Part shown: positions 7,435-15,517 of the stretch, piece after piece
Numbering within the stretch: the first letter of the stretch is position 1
Layout: the number at the start of each line of letters is the position of its first letter
Assembly (NCBI RefSeq): GCF_017351175.1
Contig: NZ_JAFMPN010000004.1
Span: forward strand, 124,001 to 188,000
Length of the DNA stretch: 64,000 bases
Direction of reading: 5' to 3'
Source of the DNA: Desulfovibrio sp. Huiquan2017
Lineage (GTDB): Bacteria; Desulfobacterota; Desulfovibrionia; Desulfovibrionales; Desulfovibrionaceae
The notes under the pieces: model-generated
The model's database searches: none
What the model saw: the letters and a program-made list of their open reading frames with translations, nothing else
What the model was told of the DNA's origin: nothing
Made by a program: the position numbers and the translations under genes

Positions 7435-8499
7435 ATGGCTGGACTCTACATAGGCTCGACCACGGGATATTCAGGCAAAAACATGATCGCCATGGGGCTG
7501 GGTCTGCGCCTGCAGAAAGACGGGTACAACGTGGGCTACATGAAGCCGGTCGGGGCCATGCCCATGGAAGTCAACGGCAAGCTCGGCGACGAGGATGCCG
7601 CCTTTGTCCAGGACGTGCTCGGCCTGTCCGAAGATCCCGCCATGGTCACGCCCGTGGTCGTCACCCAAGATTTCAAGGTCAAGGCCTTCACCGGCAAGAT
7701 GGAAGGCCTGCTGGACCACATCGTCGAGGGATACGAGGCCGTGTCCAAGGATAAGGACGTCACCCTGGTGGCCGGATCCGGGTCCATGTATTCCGGCAAG
7801 TACTGCGACACCGACGCCATTTCCGTGGTCCGCAAGCTCGGCATCAAGACCGTGATCATCGACCGTTTCCAGAAAGAATTGAAATACGACTACCTCATGG
7901 TCATGAAGGAAACCCTGGGCGATCTCATGACCGGCGTCATCCTCAACGACGTGCCTCCGAATTTCATGGACGAGATCACCCAGCTCCTCGGCCCGGCCCT
8001 GGAGGCCAAGGGCGTCAAGATCCTCGGCGTCATCCCCCGCGACCCGCTCATGGGCGCCATCAAGGTCGGCGACCTGGCCGACCGACTGGGCGGCAAGATC
8101 ATCTCCGCCCACAACAAGAGCGAGCGCGTGGTCGAGTCCTTCCTCATCGGGACCATGCAGGTCGAGAACTTCATGACTCATTTCCGAAAGAAGAAGAACT
8201 CCGCCATCATCGTGGGCGGCGATCGGTCCGACGTGCAGCTCGTGGCGCTGGAAGGCGACTGCCCCTGCCTCATCCTGACCGGCAACCTCTACCCCAACGA
8301 CATCATCCTGACCCGGTCCGAAGTCCTGGAAACCCCCATCATCATGGTCCGTGAAGACACCTTCACGGTGGCCAAGAAGATGGACGACATCCTCTCCCGG
8401 CACAAGCTGCGTGACGCCATCAAGATCAAACAGGGCGCGGAACTTGTGTCCAACAACATCGACTTCGAATACCTCAAGCAGGAACTCGGCCTGAAATAG
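7435..8499 (+). CDS. BioD-like P-loop plus DRTGG-domain protein (phosphotransacetylase N-terminal family)
   Basis: A 354-aa protein. The N-terminal part (about 1-190) is an AAA_26/dethiobiotin-synthase-like P-loop fold; its nucleotide loop reads GSTTGYSGKN, so the usual Ser/Thr after GK is Asn. The C-terminal part (about 210-325) is a DRTGG domain of the kind found upstream of the catalytic domain in long phosphotransacetylases. The catalytic phosphate acetyltransferase domain itself is absent, so 'phosphotransacetylase' would over-call it. AGGAGG precedes the ATG by nine bases and a strong terminator follows. Its place behind the ADP-forming synthetase suggests it senses or tunes acyl-phosphate/CoA metabolism; that is inference. 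Confidence 0.85.
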   Translation: MAGLYIGSTTGYSGKNMIAMGLGLRLQKDGYNVGYMKPVGAMPMEVNGKLGDEDAAFVQDVLGLSEDPAMVTPVVVTQDFKVKAFTGKMEGLLDHIVEGYEAVSKDKDVTLVAGSGSMYSGKYCDTDAISVVRKLGIKTVIIDRFQKELKYDYLMVMKETLGDLMTGVILNDVPPNFMDEITQLLGPALEAKGVKILGVIPRDPLMGAIKVGDLADRLGGKIISAHNKSERVVESFLIGTMQVENFMTHFRKKKNSAIIVGGDRSDVQLVALEGDCPCLILTGNLYPNDIILTRSEVLETPIIMVREDTFTVAKKMDDILSRHKLRDAIKIKQGAELVSNNIDFEYLKQELGLK

Positions 8500-8520
8500 C
8501 CGAAACCGGACAAGACAGAC

Positions 8521-8554
8521 AAAGGCGGGCCGCTCAAGCGACCCGCCTTTTTTT
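8521..8554 (+). terminator. Terminator after the BioD/DRTGG gene
   Basis: AAAGGCGGG / CCCGCCTTT stem (8521-8529, 8542-8550) followed by T residues. Confidence 0.9.
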
Positions 8555-8619
8555 GTCCCCTTCCACCTTACCGCGCATCACACCGGGACACGATCCCGAG
8601 GGCCTCTCCGGCCTCTCCC

Positions 8620-9510
8620 CTACCGCCGCCCCAGCCACACGCCGACGCCGACCACGCCGCAAGCGGCCAGCTGGACCGGGGCGAGGGTTTCGCCGAGCAG
8701 CAGCCAGCCCGCGCCCAGGGCCACGAGGGGTACGAGATTGATGGACAAAGCCGCACGCCCGGCGGGCATGAGGGTCATGGCCATGTTGTACAAGCCGAAG
8801 GCCCCGAGGGTGACGAACAGGCCGAGGTAGGCCACGGCGATCCAGGCCGCGGCGGGCGCGTCGGCCAGCCCGGACAGGTTGCCCAACCCCCCGGGCAGGA
8901 AGAAGAGCGCCCCGGCCACGCATTGCAGGCCGGTCAGCCACCAGGTGGAGTAACGGGCGGAAAGCCGTTTCATGACCACCATGTAGACGGCGGCGCAGAC
9001 CATGGCCCCGACCTCGAGCAGGTTGCCCAGCGCGGGGTCCGGCGCGTCGGCGGCAGGCGCTCCGGCGGCGGACAGCCAGACCACACCGGCCATGGACACG
9101 GCCAATCCGAGCATGGAGCCGCGCGTCATGGGTTCGCCGAGGATGGCCCGGGCTCCGGCGGCCACGAAGAGCGGCACCAGGGAGGAGACCATGCCCGCCT
9201 GGGAGGATGTGGTCAGGTTGAGGGCGTGGCTTTCAAGCAGGAAATAGAGGCAGGGCTGCATGAGGCAAAGCAGCGAAAGTATCTTCCAGTCCCCGGGGCG
9301 GTAGTCCGGCTTGGGGATGCGCCCGAGCAGGAACGGGACGGTCAGCGCGGCCAGGGTCATGCGCAACCAGACCAGGACGCTGGGCGAAAAACCGGTCAGG
9401 GCGGTCTTGGCGGCCATGAAAGAGGTGCCCCACAGGAACACGGCCCCGGCCAGACAGACGGGCGCAAGCCATGCGGCGGACCGGGGCAGAACGGCGGTGT
9501 CTTCGGACAT
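8620..9510 (-). CDS. EamA-family (DMT) transporter
   Basis: A 296-aa inner-membrane protein with about ten hydrophobic helices and two EamA repeats (about 15-145 and 160-290). Typical opening: FLWGTSFMAAKTAL, and SQAGMVSSLVPLFVA in repeat one. Members export amino acids or other metabolites; the substrate is not readable. I start at the ATG at 9508-9510 (complement), with GGAG six bases upstream; the open frame to 9819 has no site. A 20-bp element identical to one before the proline dehydrogenase gene lies 50 bases upstream, and an AraC gene follows further up. This suggests the three genes form one regulon handling an amino acid. Confidence 0.9.
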   Translation of the reverse strand: MSEDTAVLPRSAAWLAPVCLAGAVFLWGTSFMAAKTALTGFSPSVLVWLRMTLAALTVPFLLGRIPKPDYRPGDWKILSLLCLMQPCLYFLLESHALNLTTSSQAGMVSSLVPLFVAAGARAILGEPMTRGSMLGLAVSMAGVVWLSAAGAPAADAPDPALGNLLEVGAMVCAAVYMVVMKRLSARYSTWWLTGLQCVAGALFFLPGGLGNLSGLADAPAAAWIAVAYLGLFVTLGAFGLYNMAMTLMPAGRAALSINLVPLVALGAGWLLLGETLAPVQLAACGVVGVGVWLGRR

Positions 9511-9559
9511 AGTGTCTCCGGTGTGTTTCGGGAACACCATGCCAGGGCGGACCGGCCGG

Positions 9560-9579
9560 GTATTGTATGAAATTGCGGC
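9560..9579 (-). promoter_or_regulatory. 20-bp promoter element upstream of the EamA gene (copy 1)
   Basis: GTATTGTATGAAATTGCGGC on the plus strand, identical to 10621-10640. Read in the direction of the gene it contains TACAAT, a near-consensus -10. No good -35 is seen, as expected for an activator-dependent promoter. It lies 50 bases before the start codon. Confidence 0.75.
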
Positions 9580-9617
9580 TCCCGGCGGCCCGCCCTTCCC
9601 GGATCGGCAGACGTTTC

Positions 9618-10568
9618 CTATTCGGCCTTTTCGACCATGGAACGGAAAACAAAACCGAGATTCTTGGGATTCTCCCCCACCCGGCGGATGGAGTAAGGCC
9701 ACCAGTCGCGGCCAAACGGCAGGTACAGGCGCACGGACACGCCCCGATCGGCCAACTCGCGCTGGTAGGCGGGCCGGACGCCGAGGAGCATTTCCACCTC
9801 CCATTGGTCGCGCCGCCACCCATTGGCCGCAGCCACGTGCTCGGCGAAGGCGACCATGCGGTGGTCATGGGTGCCGAAGACCGGATACACGCCGCGCTCG
9901 CGGGCCTCGGGAGACAACAGGGTGACAACGGCCTTGCGGTAGGCCTCGTCCCGGTCCCGCCGTCCGGTAACGGCCACCTTGCCGGATTCGGCAAAGGCCC
10001 CTTTGACCAGGCGGACCATGGCCCCATTCTCCACCAGCCGGGCCAGATCTTCGGGCGTCCGGTGCAGGTAGGCCTGCACGGTCACGGCCATGGGCAACCC
10101 CTGGCCGCGCAGGGAATGGTAGAGGTCAAGCGTCGGCCCGGTGACCGAGGAATCCTCCATGTCGAGCATGAGCACGTCGCGCCCACCCCGGCCGTTGTCG
10201 GCCACGTCCCCGGCCAGGGCCACCACGTTTTCGTGGCAGGTCTCCCAGGAAATCATCGATCCCAACTGCGTCGGATCCACGGACAGGTGCACGTCCAGGC
10301 CGTCGCGCCCCAATCCCCGGGCCGCCCCGGACAGGGCCTCGCGAGTGGCCCGGATCTCGTCCGGATCGGCCACGTACTCACCGAGGTAGAACAGGGAGGC
10401 GGACAGACCGCTTCCATGCAGGGCGCGGGCGCGTTCCAAGCCTTCGTCACGGTCGCGGCCACCCACGAACCGGCGGGCGAACCGGCTCATGAACCGGGAA
10501 TCCTGCATCCGGCGGGTCATGGATTCGCTTCGGGCCAGCCCGATCATCATCTTTTGCCACAGCAGCAT
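9618..10568 (-). CDS. Proline dehydrogenase (monofunctional)
   Basis: A 316-aa FAD enzyme oxidising L-proline to pyrroline-5-carboxylate, normally passing electrons to the quinone pool. The TIM-barrel motifs are present: LMLDMEDSSV, MVRLVKGAFAES, GTHDHRM, EMLLGV and the substrate-binding C-terminus YLPFGRDWWPYSIRRVGENP. Length is right for the short one-domain form, not the PutA fusion. The gene lies between the AraC regulator and the EamA exporter, all on one strand, and has the shared 20-bp promoter element 53 bases before its start. No pyrroline-5-carboxylate dehydrogenase lies in the window. Regulation by the neighbouring AraC protein is inferred. Confidence 0.93.
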   Translation of the reverse strand: MLLWQKMMIGLARSESMTRRMQDSRFMSRFARRFVGGRDRDEGLERARALHGSGLSASLFYLGEYVADPDEIRATREALSGAARGLGRDGLDVHLSVDPTQLGSMISWETCHENVVALAGDVADNGRGGRDVLMLDMEDSSVTGPTLDLYHSLRGQGLPMAVTVQAYLHRTPEDLARLVENGAMVRLVKGAFAESGKVAVTGRRDRDEAYRKAVVTLLSPEARERGVYPVFGTHDHRMVAFAEHVAAANGWRRDQWEVEMLLGVRPAYQRELADRGVSVRLYLPFGRDWWPYSIRRVGENPKNLGFVFRSMVEKAE

Positions 10569-10620
10569 ATGTCTTCTCCTTTGGTTGCGGAGAAGCAGCC
10601 TAGCCGGGGCCGGGAAACCC

Positions 10621-10640
10621 GTATTGTATGAAATTGCGGC
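10621..10640 (-). promoter_or_regulatory. 20-bp promoter element upstream of proline dehydrogenase (copy 2)
   Basis: Identical to 9560-9579. It is squeezed between the AraC stop codon (10646) and the proline dehydrogenase start (10568), at nearly the same distance from the start codon as copy 1. Confidence 0.75.
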
Positions 10641-10645
10641 GTGAA

Positions 10646-11488
10646 TCAGGACAGGCCGGAATCCCGGTACTGGCCGGGCGTGGCCCCGGTGTACCGGCGG
10701 AACACGCGGCTGAAGTGGGACTGATCGGCGAATCCGGTCTCCACGGCCACCCGGCTGACGGGCAGCCCCTCGGCCAGCAACCGCTTGCCCAGGTCCACGC
10801 GTAGTTGGTTCTGGTAGGCGTGGGGCGACAGGCCGGTGGCCGCCTGAAAGACGCGCAGGAGATGATAACGGCTCATGGACGCCGCTGCGGACAATTCATC
10901 CAGGGAGACCTTTTCCGCCACACGATCGGCCAGATAGCCGCGCACCGCGCGGACCGCGTCGGGCCCGCCGGGGCGGGCTTCCGGAACAGGGGCCGGGCCG
11001 GGTGAGCCATGCCGGGTGATAGCGTCGGCCAGGGCCTGGACCAGCCGGGACTCCTTTTCCAGGCGACCTTCGTTGTCGGCGATGGCTTCCCGGAGTTCCC
11101 GCAGATGATCGGCAAGTTGCCGGTCGGAAGCCACGGGACGGGGGAATCGCGGCGGCGTGGCGTCCGGGCCGAAAAGATCGCGGGCCACGGCCGTCAGCCA
11201 GGACGGGGCGACGTAGAACATGGTGTAGGCCATGTCCGAGTCCGGGTCCGGGTTGCAGGCGTGGACCAGCCCCGGCCCGATGAAGACGAGTTCGCCGACG
11301 GACGCGGCGTGCAGGCCCCCGTCGAGTTCGAAGGTGGTCCGGCCGTGCTCGATGAAACCTATGGAATAGGCATCGTGGACATGGGGCCGGAAGGCCTCCT
11401 CGTTGTAGGAAGACCGGCGCACCTCCACGCCCGGCAAATCCGGGTCGCGCCAGAAGCGCACTTGGCGGTTGGTCGGCGTCTTGCCCAT
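10646..11488 (-). CDS. AraC-family transcriptional regulator
   Basis: A 280-aa regulator. The N-terminal cupin-like ligand-binding domain (about 10-150) includes the HVHDAYSIGFIEHG and IGPGLVHACNPD segments. The C-terminal double helix-turn-helix (about 178-278) includes LDELSAAASMSRYHLLRVFQ and VAVETGFADQSHFSRVFRRY. It is divergent from the MATE gene and upstream of proline dehydrogenase and EamA on the same strand. The 20-bp element repeated before those two genes is the best candidate for its binding site. Such AraC proteins usually activate in response to a small molecule; proline or a related amino acid is a reasonable guess, not shown by the sequence. Confidence 0.92.
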   Translation of the reverse strand: MGKTPTNRQVRFWRDPDLPGVEVRRSSYNEEAFRPHVHDAYSIGFIEHGRTTFELDGGLHAASVGELVFIGPGLVHACNPDPDSDMAYTMFYVAPSWLTAVARDLFGPDATPPRFPRPVASDRQLADHLRELREAIADNEGRLEKESRLVQALADAITRHGSPGPAPVPEARPGGPDAVRAVRGYLADRVAEKVSLDELSAAASMSRYHLLRVFQAATGLSPHAYQNQLRVDLGKRLLAEGLPVSRVAVETGFADQSHFSRVFRRYTGATPGQYRDSGLS

Positions 11489-11540
11489 GCCTCTAGGTAC
11501 GGGGCCTGCGCGGGATCGTCAACCGGCTTAAAAAGACTGT

Positions 11541-11552
11541 ATCCCCGGGGAT
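11541..11552. promoter_or_regulatory. Palindrome in the AraC-MATE divergent region
   Basis: Perfect ATCCCCGGGGAT, 21 bases before the MATE start codon. A candidate operator only. Confidence 0.3.
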
Positions 11553-11572
11553 CAAACGGGTACACTCGCGCC

Positions 11573-12955
11573 ATGAGCAACACGGCCATCGACAAGACCG
11601 ACCTGACAACACGCCCTATTTCCGAGGTCATCCGCCAGGTGGCGGTGCCTTCGAGCGTGGGCCTATTCTTCAATACCATGTTCAACGTGGTGGACACATG
11701 GTGGGCCGGACGCATCGACACCGAGGCCCAGGCCGCCCTGGCCCTGTCTCTGCCCGTGTACTTCATCATCACGGCCCTGGCGGGCGGCATCGGCACGGGC
11801 TCCACCGCGCTGATGGGCTCGGCGCTGGGCGCGCGCGACCGGGGCAAGGCCGCCCTGGTGGCCGTGCAGATGCTCAGTTTCGGCATTTTCGCATCCGCCC
11901 TCCTGGCCTGGTTCGGCCTGGCATGGTCCCCGGCCATCTTCGGCTGGCTCGGGGCGCACGGCTCGTACCTGGACACCTGCCTGGAATACATGATCCCGAT
12001 CTTCGCCGGCAACGCGGCCACCATGGCCCTGTTCCTGTTCAACGCCATCCTGCAATCCCAGGGCGACACGGCCAGCATGCGCAACGTGCTCATCCTGATG
12101 GCCTCGCTGAACGTGATCCTGGACCCGTGGTTCATCCACGGCGGCTTCGGCCTCCCCGCCATGGGGCTGGCGGGCGTGGCCTGGGCCACCATCCTTCTTC
12201 AGGCCATCGGTGCGGTATACCTGTTGCGCAAGACCCGGCGCACCGGCCTGCTCAAGACCAACAAGGGCCGCAACCTCATCCCCCGGCCCCAACTGTACGC
12301 GGAGATCGCCCACCAGGGCTTTCCGGCGGCGCTCAACTCCATGACCGTCGCGCTCGGCTTCTTCGTCATATTCCGATACGTGTCCGGGTTCGGGCCCGAG
12401 GCCTCGGCGGCCTACGGCATCGCCACGCGCATCGACCAGGTGGTGCTCCTGCCGACCATCGGCCTGGGCGTTGCCGCCCTGACCATCACGGCCCAGAACT
12501 ACGGCGCGGGCAAGATCGACCGCATCCGCGAGAGCTTCCGCAAAAATCTGCTCTACGGAGCGTACCTGCTCATTCCCCTGTCCCTGCCCATCCTCCTCTT
12601 CGCCGAACCGCTCATGCGCATCTTCACCCAGGACCCGGCGGTGATCGCCGTGGGCGCGGGCTATCTGCGCATAGATGCCTTCACCCTGTACGGCTACGTG
12701 GCCATCTTCGTGCCCACCTCGGTCCTCCAGGGCATGAAACGCCCCATGTTCGCCATCTGGCTCGGCCTGGCCCGCCAGGTGGCCGCCCCCTTCCTCCTGT
12801 TCACCCTGTTCACCCAGATCCTCGGCTACCCCATCACCGCCCTGTGGCTGGCCATCTTCGGCATCGTCTGGACCTCGGCCGCCGTGGCCCTGTGGTTCGC
12901 CCACCGGACCATCGACAAGGCGGTGGCCCGCCAAGCCGAAACCGGCACGGAATAA
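11573..12955 (+). CDS. MATE-family multidrug/metabolite efflux protein
   Basis: A 460-aa inner-membrane antiporter with about twelve hydrophobic helices in two MatE halves (about 20-180 and 245-405). Typical features: an N-terminal basic segment followed by VPSSVGLFFNTMFNVVDTWWAG, and FGPEASAAYGIATRIDQ at the start of the second half. It would export a cationic compound with Na+ or H+ coupling; the substrate is unknown. I start at the ATG at 11573 because the protein aligns from there; the open frame continues far upstream through the antisense of the AraC gene and is artefactual. No clear Shine-Dalgarno is seen. Confidence 0.92.
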   Translation: MSNTAIDKTDLTTRPISEVIRQVAVPSSVGLFFNTMFNVVDTWWAGRIDTEAQAALALSLPVYFIITALAGGIGTGSTALMGSALGARDRGKAALVAVQMLSFGIFASALLAWFGLAWSPAIFGWLGAHGSYLDTCLEYMIPIFAGNAATMALFLFNAILQSQGDTASMRNVLILMASLNVILDPWFIHGGFGLPAMGLAGVAWATILLQAIGAVYLLRKTRRTGLLKTNKGRNLIPRPQLYAEIAHQGFPAALNSMTVALGFFVIFRYVSGFGPEASAAYGIATRIDQVVLLPTIGLGVAALTITAQNYGAGKIDRIRESFRKNLLYGAYLLIPLSLPILLFAEPLMRIFTQDPAVIAVGAGYLRIDAFTLYGYVAIFVPTSVLQGMKRPMFAIWLGLARQVAAPFLLFTLFTQILGYPITALWLAIFGIVWTSAAVALWFAHRTIDKAVARQAETGTE

Positions 12956-13055
12956 TCCCCCCGCCGACAGCGGCTCTCCGCGTCCGCACGCCGGCGCTCC
13001 CGCCCCGGGAGTTGACACTATTGCCGCACGCGGCTATGGTACCGAACTCCACGGC

Positions 13056-13131
13056 GGGCCAGTAGCTCAGTTGGCAGAGCCACCGGCTCATAACCGGTCG
13101 GTCCCAGGTTCGAATCCTGGCTGGCCCACCA
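13056..13131 (+). tRNA. tRNA-Met (CAT anticodon)
   Basis: A 76-nt cloverleaf with acceptor GGGCCAG / CTGGCCC and encoded CCA. The anticodon stem-loop is ACCGG-CTCATAA-CCGGT, giving CAT, and the T arm has GGTTCGAATCC. The paired first base argues against initiator tRNA. An elongator Met is most likely; a lysidine-modified Ile tRNA cannot be fully excluded. Confidence 0.96.
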
Positions 13132-13241
13132 ACGACCCACTTCCGGGAGACGTATTTGACGAAGACCCGAAAGCAGAAGAACGCATATATCCTGAACTCT
13201 CCCACAAAGGCCGTCGGCCGGGAGACGGAAGAGGACAAGAG

Positions 13242-13274
13242 ATGCTCCCGAGGGGGAAACCCTACGGGAGCATC
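13242..13274 (+). other. Stable stem-loop between tRNA-Met and the Nif3 gene
   Basis: GATGCTCCCG / CGGGAGCATC arms with an inner AGGG / CCCT pairing. The following sequence CTCATTATGG has no real T run. It may end the tRNA transcript or sit in the leader of the next gene. Confidence 0.5.
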
Positions 13275-13301
13275 CTCATTATGGTAGGTGGCCGTAACTA
13301 T

Positions 13302-14297
13302 ATGAAAATTAAAGATATATTGACGATTTTCCGCAAGCTCGCCCCGGAGGGAAACCAGAGTTCCTGGGACAATTCCGGAGTGCAGGTGGCCGGGTCGACG
13401 AACGCGACCGACAAGGTGGCCGTGACGCTGGAGCCGACCCCGGCGGCGCTCGCGCGCTGTCTCGACTGGGGCGCCGGCGCAGTGCTCACGCACCATCCCC
13501 TGTATCTGAAGCCCAAGGCCCCGAACGCGGAAGGCATGTACCTGGACGTGCTGCGAACGGTAATCCGCTCCGGGAGCTGGCTGTATGCGGCCCACACTTC
13601 CCTGGACACCCGGCCCGGCGGCCCGGCCTTCTGGCTGGGGGGTGAACTGGGGCTGACCGGCACTCGGCTGCTGGAGGTCGAACACGGGCACACCCCGGTG
13701 GAGGCGTCCTTCTACTGCGCGGAGCCCGTCAGCCGCCAGGCCGCCGACATCTGGGCGGACCACCAGGGTGTCCACTCGGTATCGCAAAGCCGCTCGGGCG
13801 AGGTCCGGGTGGTCTGCGACGAGCCGCAATGGCCCGGCTTGGCGGACAAGATCGAGTTTTCCCTGGGCAAACGCCCCCTGTTCTACCTGCGCCCCCTGAC
13901 CGCGCCGGTAAGCGAAATCGGTTTCGGCGAGGCGGGCGAGTTGCCCGAGCCGCTGGAATTCGACGCGTTCATGGCGCGCCTGGGCGGACTGATCCGGCGC
14001 GACGCCCTGCTGGTCGCCGGGCCCCGCCCCGAGCGCGTGCGGACCGTGGCCTACTGCGGCGGGTCGGGCGCGGACCTGATCGAGCAGGCGGCGCGGGCCG
14101 GAGCGGACGTCTTCATCACCGGAGACATGAAATACCACCCGGCCGTGGAGACCCCGGTCTGCGTGGTGGACGTGGGGCACTTCTCCCTGGAAGAGGAGAT
14201 GATGCGCCGCTTCGCCAAGGAGCTGGACGCGGCCCTGCCCGACGCGGAGGTCCGCTTCTTCCCGGGGGATGACCCCTTCGCGGTATATGCCAACTAG
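13302..14297 (+). CDS. Nif3-like dinuclear metal-centre protein (DUF34/YqfO family)
   Basis: A 331-aa protein of the widespread DUF34/Nif3 family. Expected metal-site and core motifs are present: NQSSWDNSGVQVAG, AVLTHHPLYL, YAAHTSLDT, FITGDMKYHPA and VDVGHFSLEEE. The central about 100 residues form the inserted YqfO-type domain. Biochemical role in the family is unsettled (metal chaperone or cyclic amide hydrolase proposals). The ATG at 13302 has AGGTGG ten bases upstream; an in-frame ATG at 13281 is also possible. The zinc-ribbon gene 46 bases downstream is a common partner of nif3, which suggests co-transcription. Confidence 0.92.
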   Translation: MKIKDILTIFRKLAPEGNQSSWDNSGVQVAGSTNATDKVAVTLEPTPAALARCLDWGAGAVLTHHPLYLKPKAPNAEGMYLDVLRTVIRSGSWLYAAHTSLDTRPGGPAFWLGGELGLTGTRLLEVEHGHTPVEASFYCAEPVSRQAADIWADHQGVHSVSQSRSGEVRVVCDEPQWPGLADKIEFSLGKRPLFYLRPLTAPVSEIGFGEAGELPEPLEFDAFMARLGGLIRRDALLVAGPRPERVRTVAYCGGSGADLIEQAARAGADVFITGDMKYHPAVETPVCVVDVGHFSLEEEMMRRFAKELDAALPDAEVRFFPGDDPFAVYAN

Positions 14298-14342
14298 CGG
14301 AAACACTTTTCACGATTTTTAAATAGACAGAGAGGTTAATCC

Positions 14343-15086
14343 ATGTATCAAAAACAGATTGAACAGTTGATCGTTCTGCAGGAAGTGGACGATGACATCC
14401 TTGAGCTGACCAAGGAGATCGACCAGGCCCCGCAGGAACTGTCCGACCTTGAGGAACAGCTTGGCGAGTTCGAGGAGCGTCGCGGTCAAATCGATGAGAA
14501 GATGAACATCCTCAGCGAACAGAAGAAAAAGCTGTCCGTGGAGATTGAAGAGGATGCGGGCAAGATCAAGAAGTCCAAGAACAAGCTGATGCTGGTGGGC
14601 AACACCAAGGAATACCACGCCATGATGCGCGAAATGGATTCCCTGGAAAAGCTCAACCGCATGCGCGACGACGAGCAGGCAGCCGTGCGCGAGGAACTAC
14701 TCCGCCAGGACGAGGCCACCCAGGCCCTGAACGAGGAGATGGGCGGCGTCCAGGAACAGTACGACGCCCTCAAGACCACCCTGGAAGAGCGGCTGGAAAA
14801 GGCCAACAAGAAGCTGGAGGCCCTGAACCGCAAGCGCAAGAAGGCCTGCAAGGCCGTGCCGCCGCCGATCCTGGGCCGCTACGAGTTCATCCGCGAGCGC
14901 ATGGAGCACCCGGTCATCGTGCCGGTGTCCGAGGGCGTCTGCTCGGGCTGCAACATCATGATCCCGCCGCAGATTTACAACGACTTGCAGAAGGGCCAGC
15001 AGATCCTGAGCTGCCCCAACTGCCAGCGGCTGATCTACTGGCAGGCATTCGTGCCGGGCGGGAGCGCCGCGAGCGAAGAGGAATAG
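14343..15086 (+). CDS. C4-type zinc-ribbon coiled-coil protein (zf-RING_7/DUF164 family)
   Basis: A 247-aa protein. Residues about 1-180 are a long coiled coil rich in Glu, Lys and Gln. The C-terminal zinc ribbon has two CxxC pairs: CSGCN in GVCSGCNIMIPPQIYNDL and CPNC in LSCPNCQRLIYW. Family members include Helicobacter HP0958/FlgZ, which binds RpoN and flagellin mRNA, but this role should not be carried over without evidence. It follows the Nif3 gene and lies four bases before the RNase P RNA, an arrangement familiar from other delta-proteobacteria. The start has AGAGAGG upstream. Confidence 0.9.
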   Translation: MYQKQIEQLIVLQEVDDDILELTKEIDQAPQELSDLEEQLGEFEERRGQIDEKMNILSEQKKKLSVEIEEDAGKIKKSKNKLMLVGNTKEYHAMMREMDSLEKLNRMRDDEQAAVREELLRQDEATQALNEEMGGVQEQYDALKTTLEERLEKANKKLEALNRKRKKACKAVPPPILGRYEFIRERMEHPVIVPVSEGVCSGCNIMIPPQIYNDLQKGQQILSCPNCQRLIYWQAFVPGGSAASEEE

Positions 15087-15090
15087 CATC

Positions 15091-15460
15091 ACAAGTCCGG
15101 AGTCGGGCGGGTCATCGCCGCGGTCATTGACCGGGGAGGAAAGTCCGGGCTCCGCAGGGCAGGACGCTGGGTAACTCCCAGGGGGAGCGATCCCCGTCAC
15201 GTGCAACAGAAAGCAGACCGCCTCCGGGTTTTCCCGGCGGTAAGGGTGAAACGGTGGGGTAAGAGCCCACCGGCTGTCGCGGCGACGCGGCAGGCCAGGT
15301 GAACTCCGTCCGGAGCAAGACCGAATAGGACAGCGTTTGAGGCCGGCCCGGCCGAGCTGTCGGGTTGGTTGCTTGAGCCGTCCGGTAACGGGCGGCCTAG
15401 ATGAATGATGACCACCCCGCAAGGGGAACAAAACCCGGCTTATGACCGGCTCCGACTTGT
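15091..15460 (+). ncRNA. rnpB: RNase P RNA (bacterial type A)
   Basis: About 370 nt. The universally conserved GAGGAAAGTCCGGGCTCC lies at 15136-15153, ACAGAAAGCAGACCGC near 15206, and GGTAAGGGTGAAACGGTG and AGAGCCCACCGG follow. The 5' segment ACAAGTCCGGAG pairs with the 3' segment CTCCGACTTGT to form P1, which sets both ends. It is the catalytic subunit that trims the 5' leader of tRNA precursors. Confidence 0.97.
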
Positions 15461-15466
15461 GTTACC

Positions 15467-15494
15467 GCACGGGGGAGGTCCCCCTCCCCCGTGC
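15467..15494 (+). terminator. Hairpin following rnpB
   Basis: GCACGGGGGAGG / CCTCCCCCGTGC, a twelve-base perfect stem with a four-base loop. The downstream sequence ACCCAATTTGG has few T, so termination may be partial and allow read-through into ispDF. Confidence 0.6.
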
Positions 15495-15517
15495 ACCCAA
15501 TTTGGACAGGCAACAGC

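Noticed and set aside
7435-8499. Calling the gene phosphate acetyltransferase
   Set aside because: The catalytic PTA/PTB domain is absent; only the BioD-like and DRTGG parts are present.
11009-11572. Long N-terminal extension of the MATE gene
   Set aside because: It is antisense to the AraC gene, low-complexity, and not part of the MATE fold.
13071-13301. Extension of the Nif3 gene into tRNA-Met
   Set aside because: The frame starts inside the tRNA and lacks a ribosome site; the domain begins at 13302.
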